64,000 nt of DNA from Isoptericola jiangsuensis (GCF_002563715.1 NZ_PDJJ01000001.1:1426001-1490000); one strand, 5' to 3'. Shown: positions 36,384 through 45,421, counted from the stretch's first letter. The notes: generated by a model from the letters alone, not told the origin. Numbers and translations: made by a program.

Positions 36384-39032
36384 GTGTCGACGTGGACACG
36401 AGGCGCCCGGAACGCCACGGGGTCGCCCCTGACGATCGGTGTGCTGCTGCCCGTGGTGGGCGGCTACTACTTCGGCCGGATCCTGGCCGGCATGACGCGG
36501 GTGCTCCGCGCCGAGGGACACCGCGTGGTCGCCGTGCAGACCTACCCCGCGGACCTCGACCGGGACGAGTTCCCCGTCGCGCCGTTCCGCCGCGCCGCGC
36601 CCGGGGTGGGGGCGTTCGACGGGCTCGTCGTGGTGACCACCGCGCTCGGCGAGGCCGACCTGCGGCGCCTCGGCGCGGCCGGGGTCCCGCTGGTCGGGCT
36701 CGGGGTCTCGGCCGACGGCCTCGACGTCCCGGTGGTCGCGCCGGACAACGTCGGGGGCGTGCGGGCGGCGGTCGACCACCTCGTCGACCACGGCCACCGC
36801 CGCATCGGGTTCCTCGGCAACACCGGGCAGAGCGACATCGCCGAGCGCTACGACGCGTTCCGGGACGCGCTCGCCCACCACGGGCTCGAGCACGCCCCGG
36901 AGCAGTTCTACCGGACGCGGGACAACCAGGAGTCGAGCGCCGAGCTCGTCGCGCGCCGGCTCGCGGAGCAGGGCATCACCACGACCGCGACCCTCGCCGC
37001 GACCGACCGCAACGCCGTCGGGTTCCTGCGCGGGCTGCAGCTCGCCGGCCTCGAGGTCCCCGCCGTCCAGGCCGTGGTCGGGTTCGACAACTCCGACTCG
37101 GGCGCGCGGACCTGGCCGCGTCTGACGTCGATCGACCCCATGCACGACCTCGTCGGGGAGCGCGCCGCCGAGCTCGTCGTGGCGCGGGTGCGCGGCCAGG
37201 ACGTCGACGGCGACCACCGGCTCGACGTGTCCGCCCTGGTGACCCGGGAGTCGTGCGGGTGCGCACGCGGCACCCGCAGCACCGTCGTCGTGGACGGCGA
37301 GGCAGGCCCGGACGAGCCCGACCCGCTGGCCGCCGTCGCGCGCGTCGTGCTCGCCCGCACCGACGGGGTGCGCCGCGGCGCCTCCGAGACGTGGCTGTCG
37401 ACGGTGCGCCAGCTCGTCGAGGCGTGCGTCGTCACCGGGCAGCACCCGCCCGCGTCCGCGCTGCGCGCGCTCGGGGACCGCACCGCCGCGCTGCGCCCCG
37501 GCGCGGGTGCGCTGGAGCAGCTCGTCCCGGCGCTGCACGCCGAGTGCCGGCGGGTGCGTGGCCGTCTCGCCGCGCGCGCGGCCGCGCCGGGCGCGGACAC
37601 GGCCGCGTCGTCGCGGCCCCGCGGCATGGAGCCCGAGGCGGCCGACGACGTCGAGGAGGCCCTGAGCCTGGTGGTCGCGGCGCTGGCGCGGGGCTGCGGG
37701 CACGGCGACCTGGCCCGCGCGGGGCGGCTCGAGCAGGACCTGGTGGACCAGAACGCCGTCGACCTGGAGCTCATGCGGTCCGATGGTGAGGCGCTGCGGC
37801 GCCTCGACTGGATGCCGCGCACGCGCACCTCCGTCGCCGCGCTCGCCCTGTGGGAGGACGACCCGGACCGTCCCGGGGAGCGGGTCCTGCGCGTCGTCGG
37901 GGCCCGCGGGCAGCACCCGGGCGGGGAGGCCCTCGTCGGGCAGGTGATGACGGCCGACCAGTTCCCCCCGGCGGCGCTCACCGACCCGCGGTCCCTCACC
38001 GTCGTGGTGCCGGTCGCGTTCGGCCGGTCCGACCGGGGCTTCCTCGCCGTCGGCGGGCTCGTGGACACCCGGGCCACGAGCACCCGGGCGCGCTACAACC
38101 ACTGGGCCGCGATGCTCGCCGTCGCGCTGGACGCCGAGGAGGCGCTGACGTCCCTGCGGGCGCAGCGGCGCGAGCTCGCCGAGGCGGCGGAGCGCGAGCG
38201 CGCGCTCGCGGTCGACGTCGCGGCGGGGGAGGAGCGCGCCGCGCTGGTGTCGATCGCGTCGCACGACGGCACGTGGGACTGGGACGTGGACGCCGGGACG
38301 GTGCGCTACTCGCCGGCGTGGGCGGCGCTGGTCGGCACGGACCGGGCGGCGCTCGGCGACGACCCGCACGAGTGGTTCTCGCGGGTCCACCCCGACGACC
38401 TCCAGCGGGTGCACGCCGCGGTGGCGGCCCAGCTGTCGGGCTCGCGCGAGCCGCTCGACGTCGAGCACCGGCTGCGCGTCGCGGGCGGTGCCTGGGTACC
38501 GGTGCGCTGCCGCGCGGTGACGGTCCACGACGCGGGCGACCGGCCGGCCCGGCTGGTGGGGGCGATGGCGCGGGTGGCCGACGACGCCGCGGGGGAGCGC
38601 GGTGCCGGGCCGGGGGCCGACCTCGGCGGCCGCACGGTGCCGCGCGAGCTGTTCGTCGACCGGGCCGACCGGGCGATCCGGCGCGGTCGCCGGGTGGCGG
38701 GCTACGGGTGGCAGGTGCTCGCCGTGGGGTTCCCCGCCCCGCCGGCGGCCCGCGCCCTGGACCGGCTGCTGGGCGAGATCGGCGAGGACGACTGCGTGAC
38801 GCGGCTCGGGCCGCGGGGGGTGGCCGTGCTGCTGGACGGCCACGACCCGGCGTCGGCGCGGCGGCGCGCGGCCCGGGTCGGTGCCGTGCTGGGGGCCGAG
38901 GTCGTGGTCGAGCCGGTGGGCACCGGAGAGCCGGCGGGCGGCCTGGACGCGGGGGTCGTGCTGCGACGCGCGGAGGACGTGGTGCGCCGGGGGACGGCGC
39001 TGCCGGTGGGGCGGATCGCCCTCGACGTCTGA
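36384..39032 (+). CDS. Sensor protein: LacI-type sugar-binding fold, PAS domain, degenerate GGDEF domain
   Basis: About 882 residues with no helix-turn-helix, signal peptide or membrane segment. Residues ~15-290 have the LacI/GalR effector fold (LTIGVLLPVVGGYYFGRILAGMTRVLRAEG; VAPDNVGGVRAAVDHLVDHGHRRIGFLGN; GFDNSDSGARTWPRLTSID). A long central region (300-600) is helical and GAF-like in places. A coiled coil (RAQRRELAEAAERERAL, ~595-615) leads to a PAS_3-type domain (~630-730, DGTWDWDVDAGTVRYSPAWAALVG, VHPDDLQRVHAAV). The end (~755-882) has the GGDEF fold (LLGEIGEDDCVTRLGPRGVAVLL) but the GGDEF motif is replaced by GPRGV, so no cyclase activity is expected. GTG 36384 is the likeliest start; ATG 36330 is the upstream alternative. 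It is divergent from lacI and just upstream of GH48. Confidence 0.75.
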   Translation: MSTWTRGARNATGSPLTIGVLLPVVGGYYFGRILAGMTRVLRAEGHRVVAVQTYPADLDRDEFPVAPFRRAAPGVGAFDGLVVVTTALGEADLRRLGAAGVPLVGLGVSADGLDVPVVAPDNVGGVRAAVDHLVDHGHRRIGFLGNTGQSDIAERYDAFRDALAHHGLEHAPEQFYRTRDNQESSAELVARRLAEQGITTTATLAATDRNAVGFLRGLQLAGLEVPAVQAVVGFDNSDSGARTWPRLTSIDPMHDLVGERAAELVVARVRGQDVDGDHRLDVSALVTRESCGCARGTRSTVVVDGEAGPDEPDPLAAVARVVLARTDGVRRGASETWLSTVRQLVEACVVTGQHPPASALRALGDRTAALRPGAGALEQLVPALHAECRRVRGRLAARAAAPGADTAASSRPRGMEPEAADDVEEALSLVVAALARGCGHGDLARAGRLEQDLVDQNAVDLELMRSDGEALRRLDWMPRTRTSVAALALWEDDPDRPGERVLRVVGARGQHPGGEALVGQVMTADQFPPAALTDPRSLTVVVPVAFGRSDRGFLAVGGLVDTRATSTRARYNHWAAMLAVALDAEEALTSLRAQRRELAEAAERERALAVDVAAGEERAALVSIASHDGTWDWDVDAGTVRYSPAWAALVGTDRAALGDDPHEWFSRVHPDDLQRVHAAVAAQLSGSREPLDVEHRLRVAGGAWVPVRCRAVTVHDAGDRPARLVGAMARVADDAAGERGAGPGADLGGRTVPRELFVDRADRAIRRGRRVAGYGWQVLAVGFPAPPAARALDRLLGEIGEDDCVTRLGPRGVAVLLDGHDPASARRRAARVGAVLGAEVVVEPVGTGEPAGGLDAGVVLRRAEDVVRRGTALPVGRIALDV

Positions 39033-39046
39033 CCCGGCCGGCGGCC

Positions 39047-39058
39047 CCTAAACGTTTC
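39047..39058 (+). promoter_or_regulatory. LacI-type operator-like element upstream of GH48
   Basis: CCTAAACGTTTC, identical to the GH6 element and in the same orientation relative to its gene, 70 bases before the GH48 start codon and 14 bases after the sensor gene's stop. Confidence 0.65.
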
Positions 39059-39067
39059 GCCGCGTTG

Positions 39068-39081
39068 TGGGAACGCTTCCA
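39068..39081 (+). promoter_or_regulatory. CebR-like box upstream of GH48
   Basis: TGGGAACGCTTCCA matches the CebR/CelR operator TGGGAGCGCTCCCA at 12 of 14 positions and is a near-palindrome. It lies 9 bases downstream of CCTAAACGTTTC and 47 bases before the GH48 start. Confidence 0.65.
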
Positions 39082-39128
39082 CGGCGGCACGGTCGAGGTG
39101 TCCCCCTCAACGGAGAGAGGTATCACCC

Positions 39129-41780
39129 ATGCCACGCACACCCGTCCGCACCCGCCTGCTGGCGGGCGCCGCGGCGACGGCCACGCTGGCCGCGCTCGTC
39201 GCGGCCGTCCCCGCCGGAGCGGCCCCACCGGTCGCCTCCGCACCCGTCGCCGCGGCCGAGCTCGACACCGACGGCGAGTACACCCAGCGGTTCCTCGACC
39301 TCTACGCCAAGATCCACGACCCCGCCAACGGCTACTTCTCGCCCCAGGGCATCCCGTACCACGCCGTCGAGACCCTCATGGTCGAGGCGCCCGACCACGG
39401 TCACGAGACCACCAGCGAGGCCTACTCCTTCTGGCTCTGGCTCGAGACGTCGTACGGCCAGGTCACCGGCGACTGGGAGCCCTTCAACCACGCGTGGGAC
39501 ACCCTCGAGCAGTACATGATCCCCACCACCGAGAACCAGCCCACCAACGGCGCCTACGACCCGGCCAGGCCCGCCACCTACGCGCCCGAGTTCAACCACC
39601 CCAGCCAGTACCCCTCGCAGCTCGACACGTCGGTCGGTGTCGGCACCGACCCCATCGGGAACGAGCTCAAGGCCACCTACGGCACGTCTGAGGTCTACGG
39701 CATGCACTGGCTCGCCGACGTCGACAACGTCTACGGGTTCGGCGCCGCCCCCGGCTCCTCCACGCTGCTCGGTCCCGACCACGAGGGCACCAGCTACATC
39801 AACACGTTCCAGCGCGGCCCCCAGGAGTCCGTCTGGGAGACCGTCCCGCAGCCGTCCATCGACGACTTCAGCTACGGCGGCGACAACGGCTACCTCGACC
39901 TGTTCACCGGCGACGCGTCGTACGCGAAGCAGTGGAAGTACACCAACGCCCCCGACGCCGACGCCCGCGCCGTCGAGGCCGCCTACTGGGCCAACAAGTT
40001 CGCCACCGAGCAGGGCCAGCCCGAGGCCGTCGCCGACACCGTCGGCAAGGCCTCCAGGATGGGCGACTACCTGCGCTACGCCCTCTTCGACAAGTACTTC
40101 AAGACCCCCGACTGCCAGTCGCCGTCCTGCCCCGCCGGCACCGGCCGCGACAGCGCCCACTACCTGCTGTCCTGGTACTACGCCTGGGGCGGCGCGCTCG
40201 ACACCGCGTCCCCGTGGGCCTGGCGCATCGGCTCCAGCCACGCGCACTTCGGCTACCAGAACCCGATGGCGGCCTGGGCCCTGGCCAACGACCCCGCGCT
40301 CAAGCCCGACTCGCCCACCGCCGACGACGACTGGGCGACCAGCCTGGACCGCCAGATCGAGCTCTTCCAGTGGCTCCAGGCCCCCGAGGGTGGCATCGCC
40401 GGCGGCTCCACCAACAGCTGGGACGGTCACTACGCCGACCGCCCCGACGACGTCGCCACCTTCTACGGCATGGGCTACACCGAGGCGCCCGTGTACCACG
40501 ACCCGCCCTCCAACTCCTGGATGGGCATGCAGGGCTGGGGCGTCGAGCGCATCGCGCAGCTCTACGAGGAGACCGGTGACGAGCGGGCCGGGGACATCCT
40601 CGACAGGTGGGTGCCGTGGGTCGTCGACCACATCACGATCACCGAGGACACCTGGCAGATCCCGTCCAACCTCGCCTGGGAGGGCCAGCCCGACGACTGG
40701 GACCCCGACAACCCGGGCGACAACTCCGGCCTGAGCGTCGAGGTCACGGGCTACGGGCAGGACGTCGGCGTCGCCGGCGCGCTCGCCCGCACGCTCATGT
40801 ACTACGCCGCCGAGTCCGGTGACACCGTCGCGCAGCAGACCGCCCACGACCTGCTGAACGCCATCTGGGAGCAGAACCTCGACGACGTCGGCGTCGCCAC
40901 CACCGAGACCCGCGGCGACTACGCACGCTTCGACGACGTGCTCACCTCCACCACCGGCGACGGCGTCCACGTCCCGGAAGGCTGGAGCGGCACCATGCCG
41001 AACGGTGACGTCATCGAGCCGGGCGTGTCGTTCCTCGACATCCGGTCGTTCCTCACCGAGGACCCCGAGTGGGACAAGGTCCAGGCCCACCTGGACGGCG
41101 GCCCCGCGCCCGAGTTCACCTACCACCGGTTCTGGGCGCAGACCGCCGTCGCGACGGCGCTCGCCGACTACGACCGGTTGTTCGGGGAGGCGCCCGAGCC
41201 CGTCGAGGACACGCAGGCGCCGACGGTCCCCGGGTCCGTGGCGGCCACCGCCGACGGCACCACCGTGCAGGTCACCTGGGCGGCGTCGACCGACGACGTG
41301 CGCGTCACCGGCTACGACGTGCGTCGCGACGGCGTCGTCGTCGGCAGCGTCGGCGGGTCGGCGACGTCGTTCACCGACGCCGGCCTCGAGCCCGCGACGA
41401 CCTACGCCTACACCGTCGTGGCGAAGGACGCGGCGGGCAACCGGTCGGCCGCCTCGGCCGCCGCCACCGTGACGACCGGCGAGGACGACCCCGAGCCGCC
41501 CGCCGGCGCGTGCACCGCCACCTACGCGACCGCCGGGTCGTGGCAGGGCGGCTACCAGGGCACCATCACCGTCACCGGCGGCCCCGCCGGCGTCCAGGGC
41601 TGGGTCGTGACCGCACCCGCCGGGCTGACCACCTCCAACCTGTGGGGCGGACGCCTCGCGGACGGCGTCATCACGCCGGAGAGCTGGAACGCGAACCTCG
41701 GCGCGGGACAGACCGCGACCGTCGGGTTCATCGGGACCGGGACACCGCCGGCGGCCCAGACCCTCGCCTGCACCGACTGA
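39129..41780 (+). CDS. GH48 reducing-end cellobiohydrolase with FN3 and CBM2
   Basis: An 883-residue secreted exocellulase. The signal peptide ends near VPAGAAPPVASA (~30-38). The GH48 domain spans ~45-690; the proposed acid is E97 in HETTSEAYSFWLWLE, and the tunnel-lining blocks (AAYWANKFA, SWYYAWGGALD, IGSSHAHFGYQNPMAAWAL, EAPVYHDPPSNSW) are typical. One FN3 domain (~696-785, APTVPGSVAATADGTTVQV) and a C-terminal CBM2-like module (~790-883, CTATYATAGSWQGGYQG) follow. GH48 enzymes are usually the most abundant processive cellulases of actinobacterial and clostridial secretomes. GAGAGAGG lies about 8 bases before ATG 39129. It is controlled by the strongest operator pair in the island. Confidence 0.96.
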   Translation: MPRTPVRTRLLAGAAATATLAALVAAVPAGAAPPVASAPVAAAELDTDGEYTQRFLDLYAKIHDPANGYFSPQGIPYHAVETLMVEAPDHGHETTSEAYSFWLWLETSYGQVTGDWEPFNHAWDTLEQYMIPTTENQPTNGAYDPARPATYAPEFNHPSQYPSQLDTSVGVGTDPIGNELKATYGTSEVYGMHWLADVDNVYGFGAAPGSSTLLGPDHEGTSYINTFQRGPQESVWETVPQPSIDDFSYGGDNGYLDLFTGDASYAKQWKYTNAPDADARAVEAAYWANKFATEQGQPEAVADTVGKASRMGDYLRYALFDKYFKTPDCQSPSCPAGTGRDSAHYLLSWYYAWGGALDTASPWAWRIGSSHAHFGYQNPMAAWALANDPALKPDSPTADDDWATSLDRQIELFQWLQAPEGGIAGGSTNSWDGHYADRPDDVATFYGMGYTEAPVYHDPPSNSWMGMQGWGVERIAQLYEETGDERAGDILDRWVPWVVDHITITEDTWQIPSNLAWEGQPDDWDPDNPGDNSGLSVEVTGYGQDVGVAGALARTLMYYAAESGDTVAQQTAHDLLNAIWEQNLDDVGVATTETRGDYARFDDVLTSTTGDGVHVPEGWSGTMPNGDVIEPGVSFLDIRSFLTEDPEWDKVQAHLDGGPAPEFTYHRFWAQTAVATALADYDRLFGEAPEPVEDTQAPTVPGSVAATADGTTVQVTWAASTDDVRVTGYDVRRDGVVVGSVGGSATSFTDAGLEPATTYAYTVVAKDAAGNRSAASAAATVTTGEDDPEPPAGACTATYATAGSWQGGYQGTITVTGGPAGVQGWVVTAPAGLTTSNLWGGRLADGVITPESWNANLGAGQTATVGFIGTGTPPAAQTLACTD

Positions 41781-41794
41781 CTCCCGGTGCGGGG

Positions 41795-41828
41795 CACGGC
41801 GGGCGGGCCGCACGGCCCGCCCGCCGTG
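41795..41828. terminator. Bidirectional terminator between GH48 and the SDR/DUF2867 gene
   Basis: A 15-bp perfect inverted repeat (41795-41809 and 41814-41828) with a 4-base loop, 14 bases past the GH48 stop and between convergent genes. The left arm is CACGGCGGGCGGGCC. Confidence 0.88.
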
Positions 41829-41855
41829 GCGCGCACCCGGGGCGACACGGGTGCG

Positions 41856-43388
41856 TCAGCCGTCGCCGCGGGCGCGCGCCTCGGCGTCCGCGGCGACGTT
41901 GCGCTGCATGCCCCCGAACACGACGCCGTGGAACGGCGCCACCGACCACCAGTACGCCTGACCCAGCAGCCCCTGTGGGTGGAACAGCGCCCGCTGCGCG
42001 AAGTACGTGCGCCCCGGACCCGCGGCGTCCTGCGGCTTCGGGCCGTCGTCTTCCGGCCCCGTGACCTCCTCGGCCGCGGAGTCCACCCGCAGCTCCAGCC
42101 ACGCCAGCCCCGGCAGCCGCATCTCCGCGCGCAGCAGCAGCCGCCGACCCGGCTCGATCGCCTCCACCCGCCAGAAGTCCACCGCGTCGTCCACCCGCAG
42201 GCGATGCTCGTCGCGCCGGCCCCGCCGCAGGCCCGGGCCGCCGACCATCCGGTCCAGCAGCCCCCGCACCCGCCACGCCAGCGACCACGAGTACCAGCCG
42301 CCGTGCCCCCCGATCTCCTCGATCACCTGCCACAGCACGTCCGCCGGGGCGTCCACCACGATGCGACGCTCGTCCACGTACAACGAGCCGCCCGCCCAGT
42401 CCGGGTCGGTCGGCAACGGGTCCGACGGCGCCCCCGGCACCGACGCCGACGACCAGCGCGTCGTCACCTCGCCGTCGTGGATGCGCGTCAACGCCAGCTC
42501 GATCGCCCGGTCCACCCCCACCAGACCCTCCGGCGGGTCGGGCACGAACCGGCGCACGTCGTCCTCGCGGCACACCACCTCGTGCACCAACGACTCCACC
42601 AGCGGCCGCGCGATCCCCGACGGCACCGGCGTCACCAGCCCCACCCAGTGGCTCGACAGCCGCGGCGTCAGCACCGGCACCCCCACGATGACACGCCGGG
42701 GCAGGCCCGCCACCCGGGCGTAGCGCTGCATCATCTGCCGGTACGTCAGGACGTCCGGCCCGCCGATGTCGAAGCCGCGCGACACGTCCGCCGGCATCGA
42801 CGCCGACCCCACCAGGTAGCGCAGCACGTCCCGGATCGCGATCGGCTGGATCCGGTTGTCCACCCAGCGCGGCGTCGTCATCGCCGGCAGCCGCTCCGTC
42901 AGGTAGCGCATCATCTCGAACGACGCCGACCCCGAACCCAGGATCACCGCCGCCCGCAGCACCGTCGTCGGGACCCCCGACGCGAGGAGGATCTCCTCCA
43001 CCTCCTTGCGGGACGCCAGGTGCCGCGACAGCTCGCCCTCCGGCACGTCCGGGTACAGGCCGCCCAGGTAGACGATCCGCCTCACCCCCGCCTCGCGCGC
43101 CGCGCGCGCGAACGTCAGCGCGTTGCGCCGGTCCCGCGCCTCGAACGTCGCCCCCGTGCCCAACGAGTGCACCAGGTAGTAGGCGACGTCCGCGCCCTCC
43201 AGCGCCGCCCGCACCGCGTCAAGGTCCGACACGTCGGCCCGCACCGCCTCGACGTCGTCCACCCACTCCCGGCCCGCCAGCCGTGCCGGGTCCCGCGTCA
43301 GCGCCCGCACCTCGAACCCCGCCGCCAGGAGCTCCGGCACCAGCCGGCCCCCCACGTACCCCGTGACCCCCGTGACCGCCGCCCTCAC
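41856..43388 (-). CDS. SDR-family NAD(P)-binding protein with DUF2867 domain
   Basis: A 510-residue two-domain protein. Residues 1-300 form an atypical short-chain dehydrogenase/NmrA-like Rossmann domain: VTGVTGYVGGRLVPELLAAG at the N-terminus is the dinucleotide-binding turn, with ADVAYYLVHSLG (~75) and RNALTFARAAREAGVRRIVYLGGL (~90-112). Residues ~345-500 (RIVVDAPADVLWQVIEEIGGHGGWYSWSLAWRVRGLLDRMVGGPGLRRGR) are the DUF2867/SRPBCC-like domain. The combination is common in actinobacteria and of unknown function. GTG 43388-43386 overlaps the TGA of the topoisomerase gene, so the two are translationally coupled; a role in redox handling of a lipid or quinone is a guess. Confidence 0.85.
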   Translation of the reverse strand: MRAAVTGVTGYVGGRLVPELLAAGFEVRALTRDPARLAGREWVDDVEAVRADVSDLDAVRAALEGADVAYYLVHSLGTGATFEARDRRNALTFARAAREAGVRRIVYLGGLYPDVPEGELSRHLASRKEVEEILLASGVPTTVLRAAVILGSGSASFEMMRYLTERLPAMTTPRWVDNRIQPIAIRDVLRYLVGSASMPADVSRGFDIGGPDVLTYRQMMQRYARVAGLPRRVIVGVPVLTPRLSSHWVGLVTPVPSGIARPLVESLVHEVVCREDDVRRFVPDPPEGLVGVDRAIELALTRIHDGEVTTRWSSASVPGAPSDPLPTDPDWAGGSLYVDERRIVVDAPADVLWQVIEEIGGHGGWYSWSLAWRVRGLLDRMVGGPGLRRGRRDEHRLRVDDAVDFWRVEAIEPGRRLLLRAEMRLPGLAWLELRVDSAAEEVTGPEDDGPKPQDAAGPGRTYFAQRALFHPQGLLGQAYWWSVAPFHGVVFGGMQRNVAADAEARARGDG

Positions 43389-44368
43389 GACAGCAGCTCC
43401 AGCACCGCGCGCTCCGCCGCCGACCGGGACGACACGCCCCCGATCGTGCGCCCCTGCTCCCACAGGTCGAACAACCGCGGATCGATGTACGACGACCGTG
43501 CCACCGCCGGGGTGTTGCCCAGCTCCTCGGCCACGTCCCGCACGATCCCCGTCACCACGCGGCGCCGCCCCCGCTCCGACGACGGCGGCTCCACCGCCGC
43601 CAGCGCCCGCGCCGTCAGCACCGTCGCGTGCCACGTGCGGAAGTCCTTCGGCGTCGCGTCCTCGCCCAACCGGTCCTTCACGTCCCGCTGCACGTCCGCG
43701 CTCGACACGTCGTGCCACACCACGCCGCCCCGGGACCGCTCCTCCCGCCACGCCAGCAGCTCCGCGCCGCCCCGGCGGCGCTTCAACGTCGACACCACCT
43801 GCGCGACCACCGGGTCCTCCACCAGCACGTCCCGCACCTGACCCGACTTCGCCGGGTACCGGAAGTGCACCGACCCGTCACGCCGCACCGTCGCGTGCTC
43901 CTTGCGGATCGTCGCCAGCCCGAAGCTGCGGTGCCGCCGCGCGTACACCTCACCACCCGCGCGGAAGTACGCCTCGTCCAGCAGCCGGAACGCCAGCGCC
44001 AACGCCTTCGGCCGCGGCAGCCCCGGCAGGGCCAGGTCACGCGACACCGTGCGCCGCGCGCCCGGCAGCCGCCGCCCCACCTCCAGCACGTGGTCGTGCT
44101 TGCGCCGCGCCCGCCGCGCGCTCCACTGCTCGTGGTACAGGTACTGGCCCCGCCCCGCGGCATCCCGGCCGAACGCCTGCACGTGACCGTTCGCGTACCG
44201 GCAGATCCACACGTCCGACCACGCCGGCGGCACCGCCAGGCGGGTGCAGCGCACCACCTCCGCCTCGTCCGTCAACGGCAGCGCGTCGACGTCGAGGAAC
44301 ACCCACCCGTCACCCTTCGCCCGGCGGGAGTACCCGGGCGTGGACACCGACACACGACGCAGACGCAT
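43385..44368 (-). CDS. DNA topoisomerase IB (poxvirus type)
   Basis: A 327-residue type IB topoisomerase that nicks one strand through a 3'-phosphotyrosine and swivels, relaxing supercoils without ATP. The N-terminal domain (residues 1-90, TPGYSRRAKGDGWVFLD, VPPAWSDVWICRYANGHVQAFGRDAAGRGQYLYHEQW) and the catalytic domain are both present. Active-site residues can be placed: R155 in TIRKEHA, K174 in PAKSGQ, R244 and H247 in FRTWHATVL, and Y294 in ARSSYIDPRL. The length matches bacterial poxvirus-type enzymes. ATG 44368-44366 is used; a GTG at 44400 is possible. It is coupled to the SDR gene downstream and follows thioesterase II by 53 bases. Confidence 0.94.
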   Translation of the reverse strand: MRLRRVSVSTPGYSRRAKGDGWVFLDVDALPLTDEAEVVRCTRLAVPPAWSDVWICRYANGHVQAFGRDAAGRGQYLYHEQWSARRARRKHDHVLEVGRRLPGARRTVSRDLALPGLPRPKALALAFRLLDEAYFRAGGEVYARRHRSFGLATIRKEHATVRRDGSVHFRYPAKSGQVRDVLVEDPVVAQVVSTLKRRRGGAELLAWREERSRGGVVWHDVSSADVQRDVKDRLGEDATPKDFRTWHATVLTARALAAVEPPSSERGRRRVVTGIVRDVAEELGNTPAVARSSYIDPRLFDLWEQGRTIGGVSSRSAAERAVLELLS

Positions 44369-44421
44369 CACGCCAGTGTGCTGCGCCCCCGTCGACACCG
44401 CAGGTCGAGAACCCGACGGCG

Positions 44422-45318
44422 TCAGGCCTCCAGGCGCACCATGCCCTCCTGCGCGATGCTCGCCACCAGCGCACCGCGCCGGTCGTACACCCGCGCCAGA
44501 CCCATGCCGCGGCCGCCCTGCGCACCCGGCGACTCCTGCACGTACAGCAGCCACTCGTCCGCACGCGCGTCCCGGTGGAACCACATCGCATGGTCCAGGC
44601 TCGCCATCGGCACCGTCGCACCGATGTCCCGCCACGACCGGCCCGCCTGCCGCAGCACCGGCTCCAGCATCATCTGGTCGCACGCGAACGCCAGCAGCGC
44701 CCGGTGCAGCAGCAGGTCGTCCGACGCGATCTCGTGCCGCGCCCGCACCCACACCCGCTGCACCGGCGACGGGTCCGGGTCCGGCCCCAGGAAGATCGAA
44801 CCGCCCACGTGCCGCAGGTCGAACGCCGCCTCGTGCGACCAGAACCGCGCCGCCGGATGGTCGATCCGACCCAGGACGTCGACCGCCGACGGCACGTCCT
44901 CCGGGTCCGGCACGTCCGACGGCGCCGGCTGGTACGCCTCGTACCCCGGCTGGTCCGTCTGGAACGACGCCGTCAACGTCAGGATCGGCTTGCCCGACTG
45001 GATCGCGTGCGTCCGCCGCGCGCTGAACGACCGGCCGTCCCGCAGCCGCTCCACCGCGAAGTCGATCGGCTCGTCCAGACCGCCCTCGCGCAGGAAGTAC
45101 GCGTGCAACGAGTGCGGCAGCCGGTCCGCCTCCACCGTGCGCCCGCACGCCATCAGCGCCTGCGCCAGCACCTGCCCGCCGTACACCCGCCGCGCCGGCC
45201 CCGGCAGGGAGCGCCCGCGCCACACGTCCTCCTCGCCGCGCGGGCCCCAGCCCTCGATCTCGTGCAGCTCCAGCGTCGCCAGCAGGCGGTCCAACGGGTC
45301 AGGGGAGGTGTGCGTCAT
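44422..45318 (-). CDS. tesB: Acyl-CoA thioesterase II (TesB)
   Basis: A 298-residue double-hotdog enzyme that hydrolyses medium- and long-chain acyl-CoAs. First hotdog: RVYGGQVLAQALMACGRTV and LPHSLHAYFLREGGLDEPIDFAVERLRDGRSFSARR (~38-100), second hotdog: ASLDHAMWFHRDARADEWLLYVQESPGAQGGRGMGLARVYDRRGALVASIAQEGMVR (~230-295). The catalytic Asp of E. coli TesB corresponds to D235 region in SLDHAMWFH; Gln/Thr partners lie in IQSGK and RGMG-like blocks. ATG 45318 follows a weak purine-rich site. It lies between truncated haemoglobin and topoisomerase genes in one direction. Confidence 0.93.
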   Translation of the reverse strand: MTHTSPDPLDRLLATLELHEIEGWGPRGEEDVWRGRSLPGPARRVYGGQVLAQALMACGRTVEADRLPHSLHAYFLREGGLDEPIDFAVERLRDGRSFSARRTHAIQSGKPILTLTASFQTDQPGYEAYQPAPSDVPDPEDVPSAVDVLGRIDHPAARFWSHEAAFDLRHVGGSIFLGPDPDPSPVQRVWVRARHEIASDDLLLHRALLAFACDQMMLEPVLRQAGRSWRDIGATVPMASLDHAMWFHRDARADEWLLYVQESPGAQGGRGMGLARVYDRRGALVASIAQEGMVRLEA

Positions 45319-45421
45319 GCTCGTCGTCCTCAGGTCGTGGGGAAGGGGCAGGGCGGGGATGCTGCTGCGTCCGGCCTCGGCGGGTGCTCGTTCCTCGCCC
45401 CCACCTCGACCGGGCTCCGCA

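Noticed and set aside
35322-38843. A 1173-codon open frame on the minus strand opposite the sensor gene
   Set aside because: It lies antisense to the LacI-PAS-GGDEF gene, has no domain or signal, and is explained by codon bias at the third position.
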